Positions 63,074 through 64,000 of a DNA stretch of 64,000 nucleotides are shown here, piece after piece. The notes beneath the pieces are model-generated. The model saw only the letters and a list, made by a program, of their open reading frames with translations, had not been told where the DNA came from and searched no databases. The stretch's first letter is position 1. Every line of letters begins with the position of its first letter. Source of the DNA: Bacteroidota bacterium (GTDB lineage Bacteria > Bacteroidota > Bacteroidia > B-17B0 > Aurantibacillaceae); contig JAFLBH010000003.1 in the NCBI GenBank assembly GCA_017303905.1, positions 248,001-312,000 on the forward strand. Reading direction: 5' to 3'. The position numbers were made by a program, and so were the translations under genes.

Positions 63074-63847
63074 ATGATTTCTAATCTCGCTAGCGTAAGC
63101 CCCAAAGCAAAAATAGGTAACAACGTAAAAATTGACGCCTTTGCCACTGTATACGAGGGTGTGGAAATTGGTGACAATACCTGGATTGGCCCGAATGCTG
63201 TTATTTTCCCAGATACAATAATTGGTCACGACTGTAAAATTTTTCCGGGTGCTTGTATTGGTCCGGTTTCGCAAGATTTAAAATATCGCGGTGAACCGGC
63301 TAATACCGTTGTAGGAAATAATACGGTGATTCGTGAGTACGTTACCATTCATAAAGGTACGGCAGACAGAATGACCACTAAGGTTGGCGACAATTGTTTA
63401 TTGATGGCTTATGTTCACATTGCACACGATTGTATTATTGGAAACAATGTTATAATGGCAAGTTATGCAGGTTTATCTGGACATATCACCATTGAAGATT
63501 ACGCTATTTTAGAAGGTAATGTTGGCGCGCAACAATTCACTTCGGTTGGCGCACATGCTTTTGTTGCCGGCGGAAGTTTGATTCGAAAAAGTGTACCTCC
63601 GTTTATCCGTGTAGCACGTGAACCATTACAATATATTGGTGTAAACTCAGTAGGATTAGCAAGAAGAGGATTTGATAAAGAAAAAATTCAGGAAATCGAA
63701 AATATTTACCGTACCATTTTTGTACACAACAACTCCATTACCAAAGCGCTTGAAATTGTGGAAGCTGAAATGCCCGAAACTGAAGTCAGAAACCAAATTA
63801 TCAACTTCATCAGGGGTTGTAAAGATGGTGTTGTAAAAGGAGTTTAA
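63074..63847 (+). CDS. lpxA: UDP-N-acetylglucosamine O-acyltransferase (LpxA)
   Basis: A 257-residue left-handed beta-helix trimer that performs the first step of lipid A synthesis. Hexapeptide turns run from ~10 to 185, with the catalytic His in YVHIAHDCIIGNN (~120) and GHITIEDYA (~138). The chain ends in a short helical domain. It is 2 bp after lpxC-fabZ and co-transcribed. The end of the operon carries a partial inverted repeat (63860-63890). Confidence 0.95.
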   Translation: MISNLASVSPKAKIGNNVKIDAFATVYEGVEIGDNTWIGPNAVIFPDTIIGHDCKIFPGACIGPVSQDLKYRGEPANTVVGNNTVIREYVTIHKGTADRMTTKVGDNCLLMAYVHIAHDCIIGNNVIMASYAGLSGHITIEDYAILEGNVGAQQFTSVGAHAFVAGGSLIRKSVPPFIRVAREPLQYIGVNSVGLARRGFDKEKIQEIENIYRTIFVHNNSITKALEIVEAEMPETEVRNQIINFIRGCKDGVVKGV

Positions 63848-63859
63848 TTTGAGTTTATT

Positions 63860-63890
63860 CGTCATTGCGAGGAGGAACGACGAAGCAATC
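63860..63890. repeat. Partial inverted-repeat element, CGTCATTGCGA family (half copy)
   Basis: CGTCATTGCGAGGAGG and the later GAAGCAATC match the left half of the element at 33119-33191, but the right half is missing or replaced by the ABC gene start. It lies 13 bp after the lpxA stop and 6 bp before the ATG of the next gene. Confidence 0.6.
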
Positions 63891-63896
63891 TGTTTT

Positions 63897-64000
63897 ATGC
63901 CAAGTACTAACCTACACATACAATTAAACGACATTGGAAAGAAATTTGGTAAAGAATGGATTTTTAAAAACATTAATCTTACCATTGATTCAGGAGATAA
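63897..64000 (+). CDS. ABC transporter ATP-binding protein (N-terminal fragment)
   Basis: The frame from ATG 63897 continues to the window edge; 34 residues are visible (IQLNDIGKKFGKEWIFKN, then INLTIDSGD), the standard beginning of an ABC ATPase before its Walker A. The rest is outside. The position after lpxA is where Bacteroidota often have an ABC ATPase, but the substrate cannot be told. Confidence 0.75.
   Translation, partial: MPSTNLHIQLNDIGKKFGKEWIFKNINLTIDSGD

Overview
The window is a 64 kb chromosomal piece of an AT-rich member of the Bacteroidota. The evidence is: several large exported proteins ending in type IX secretion (T9SS) sorting domains of both type A and type B, a PorP/SprF-family protein, a fused LpxC-FabZ, Bacteroidota-style promoters (TTTG, about 19-20 nt, TAnnTTTG), weak Shine-Dalgarno signals, and a LemA-TPM-TPM operon. 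It cannot be placed below phylum from the sequence alone. No rRNA, CRISPR array, transposase or phage block is visible.

Layout. 1-7832: a giant T9SS-type protein cut by the left edge (Asp-box repeats followed by tandem ~72-residue Ig-like modules), a small outer-membrane protein, an SDR oxidoreductase, a small exported protein and a TonB-dependent receptor. 7837-9893: an intergenic inverted repeat and a long PurF-type amidotransferase. 10077-14050: a promoter, a lamin-tail/CotH protein with a type B sorting domain, and its PorP/SprF neighbour. 14092-19781: DUF4340 protein, DNA polymerase clamp (dnaN), secreted esterase, HsdR-N-like nuclease-fold protein, AMP nucleosidase and MeaB GTPase. 19875-25551: secreted peptidoglycan amidase and an MlaE-MlaF-MlaD lipid transport operon. 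25605-29758: an accessory AT-rich island with an AlbA_2/Schlafen-type protein and two proteins carrying HEPN-like R-x4-H motifs. 29819-39577: another Asp-box T9SS protein, a cluster of inverted repeats, an alpha-2-macroglobulin-like protein and a TPR membrane protein. 39691-47793: B12-dependent ribonucleotide reductase, endonuclease III, Era, an initiator-tRNA locus full of tRNA fragments, the LemA/TPM operon and UvrB. 48357-60511: a surface-polysaccharide region (glycosyltransferases, AsnB, epimerase, acetyl/acyltransferases, deacetylase, polymerase/ligase) with murB embedded. 60529-63847: lpxD, lpxC-fabZ and lpxA, then the start of an ABC ATPase.

How it fits together. Much of the window builds or decorates the cell envelope: lipid A synthesis, cell-wall precursor, polysaccharide assembly, Mla-type lipid traffic, and exported adhesin/enzyme-like proteins that need the T9SS. 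NrdJ and MeaB imply cobalamin use. The most unusual stretches are (i) 43052-43808, where one intact initiator tRNA is surrounded by a palindrome-interrupted 5' copy, a GIY-YIG ORF that runs into a 3' tRNA copy, and a third 3' fragment, with each 3' copy followed by its own terminator; (ii) the possible two- or three-gene AlbA_2/HEPN defence-like cassette; and (iii) era, which has no ATG, GTG or TTG upstream of its P-loop.
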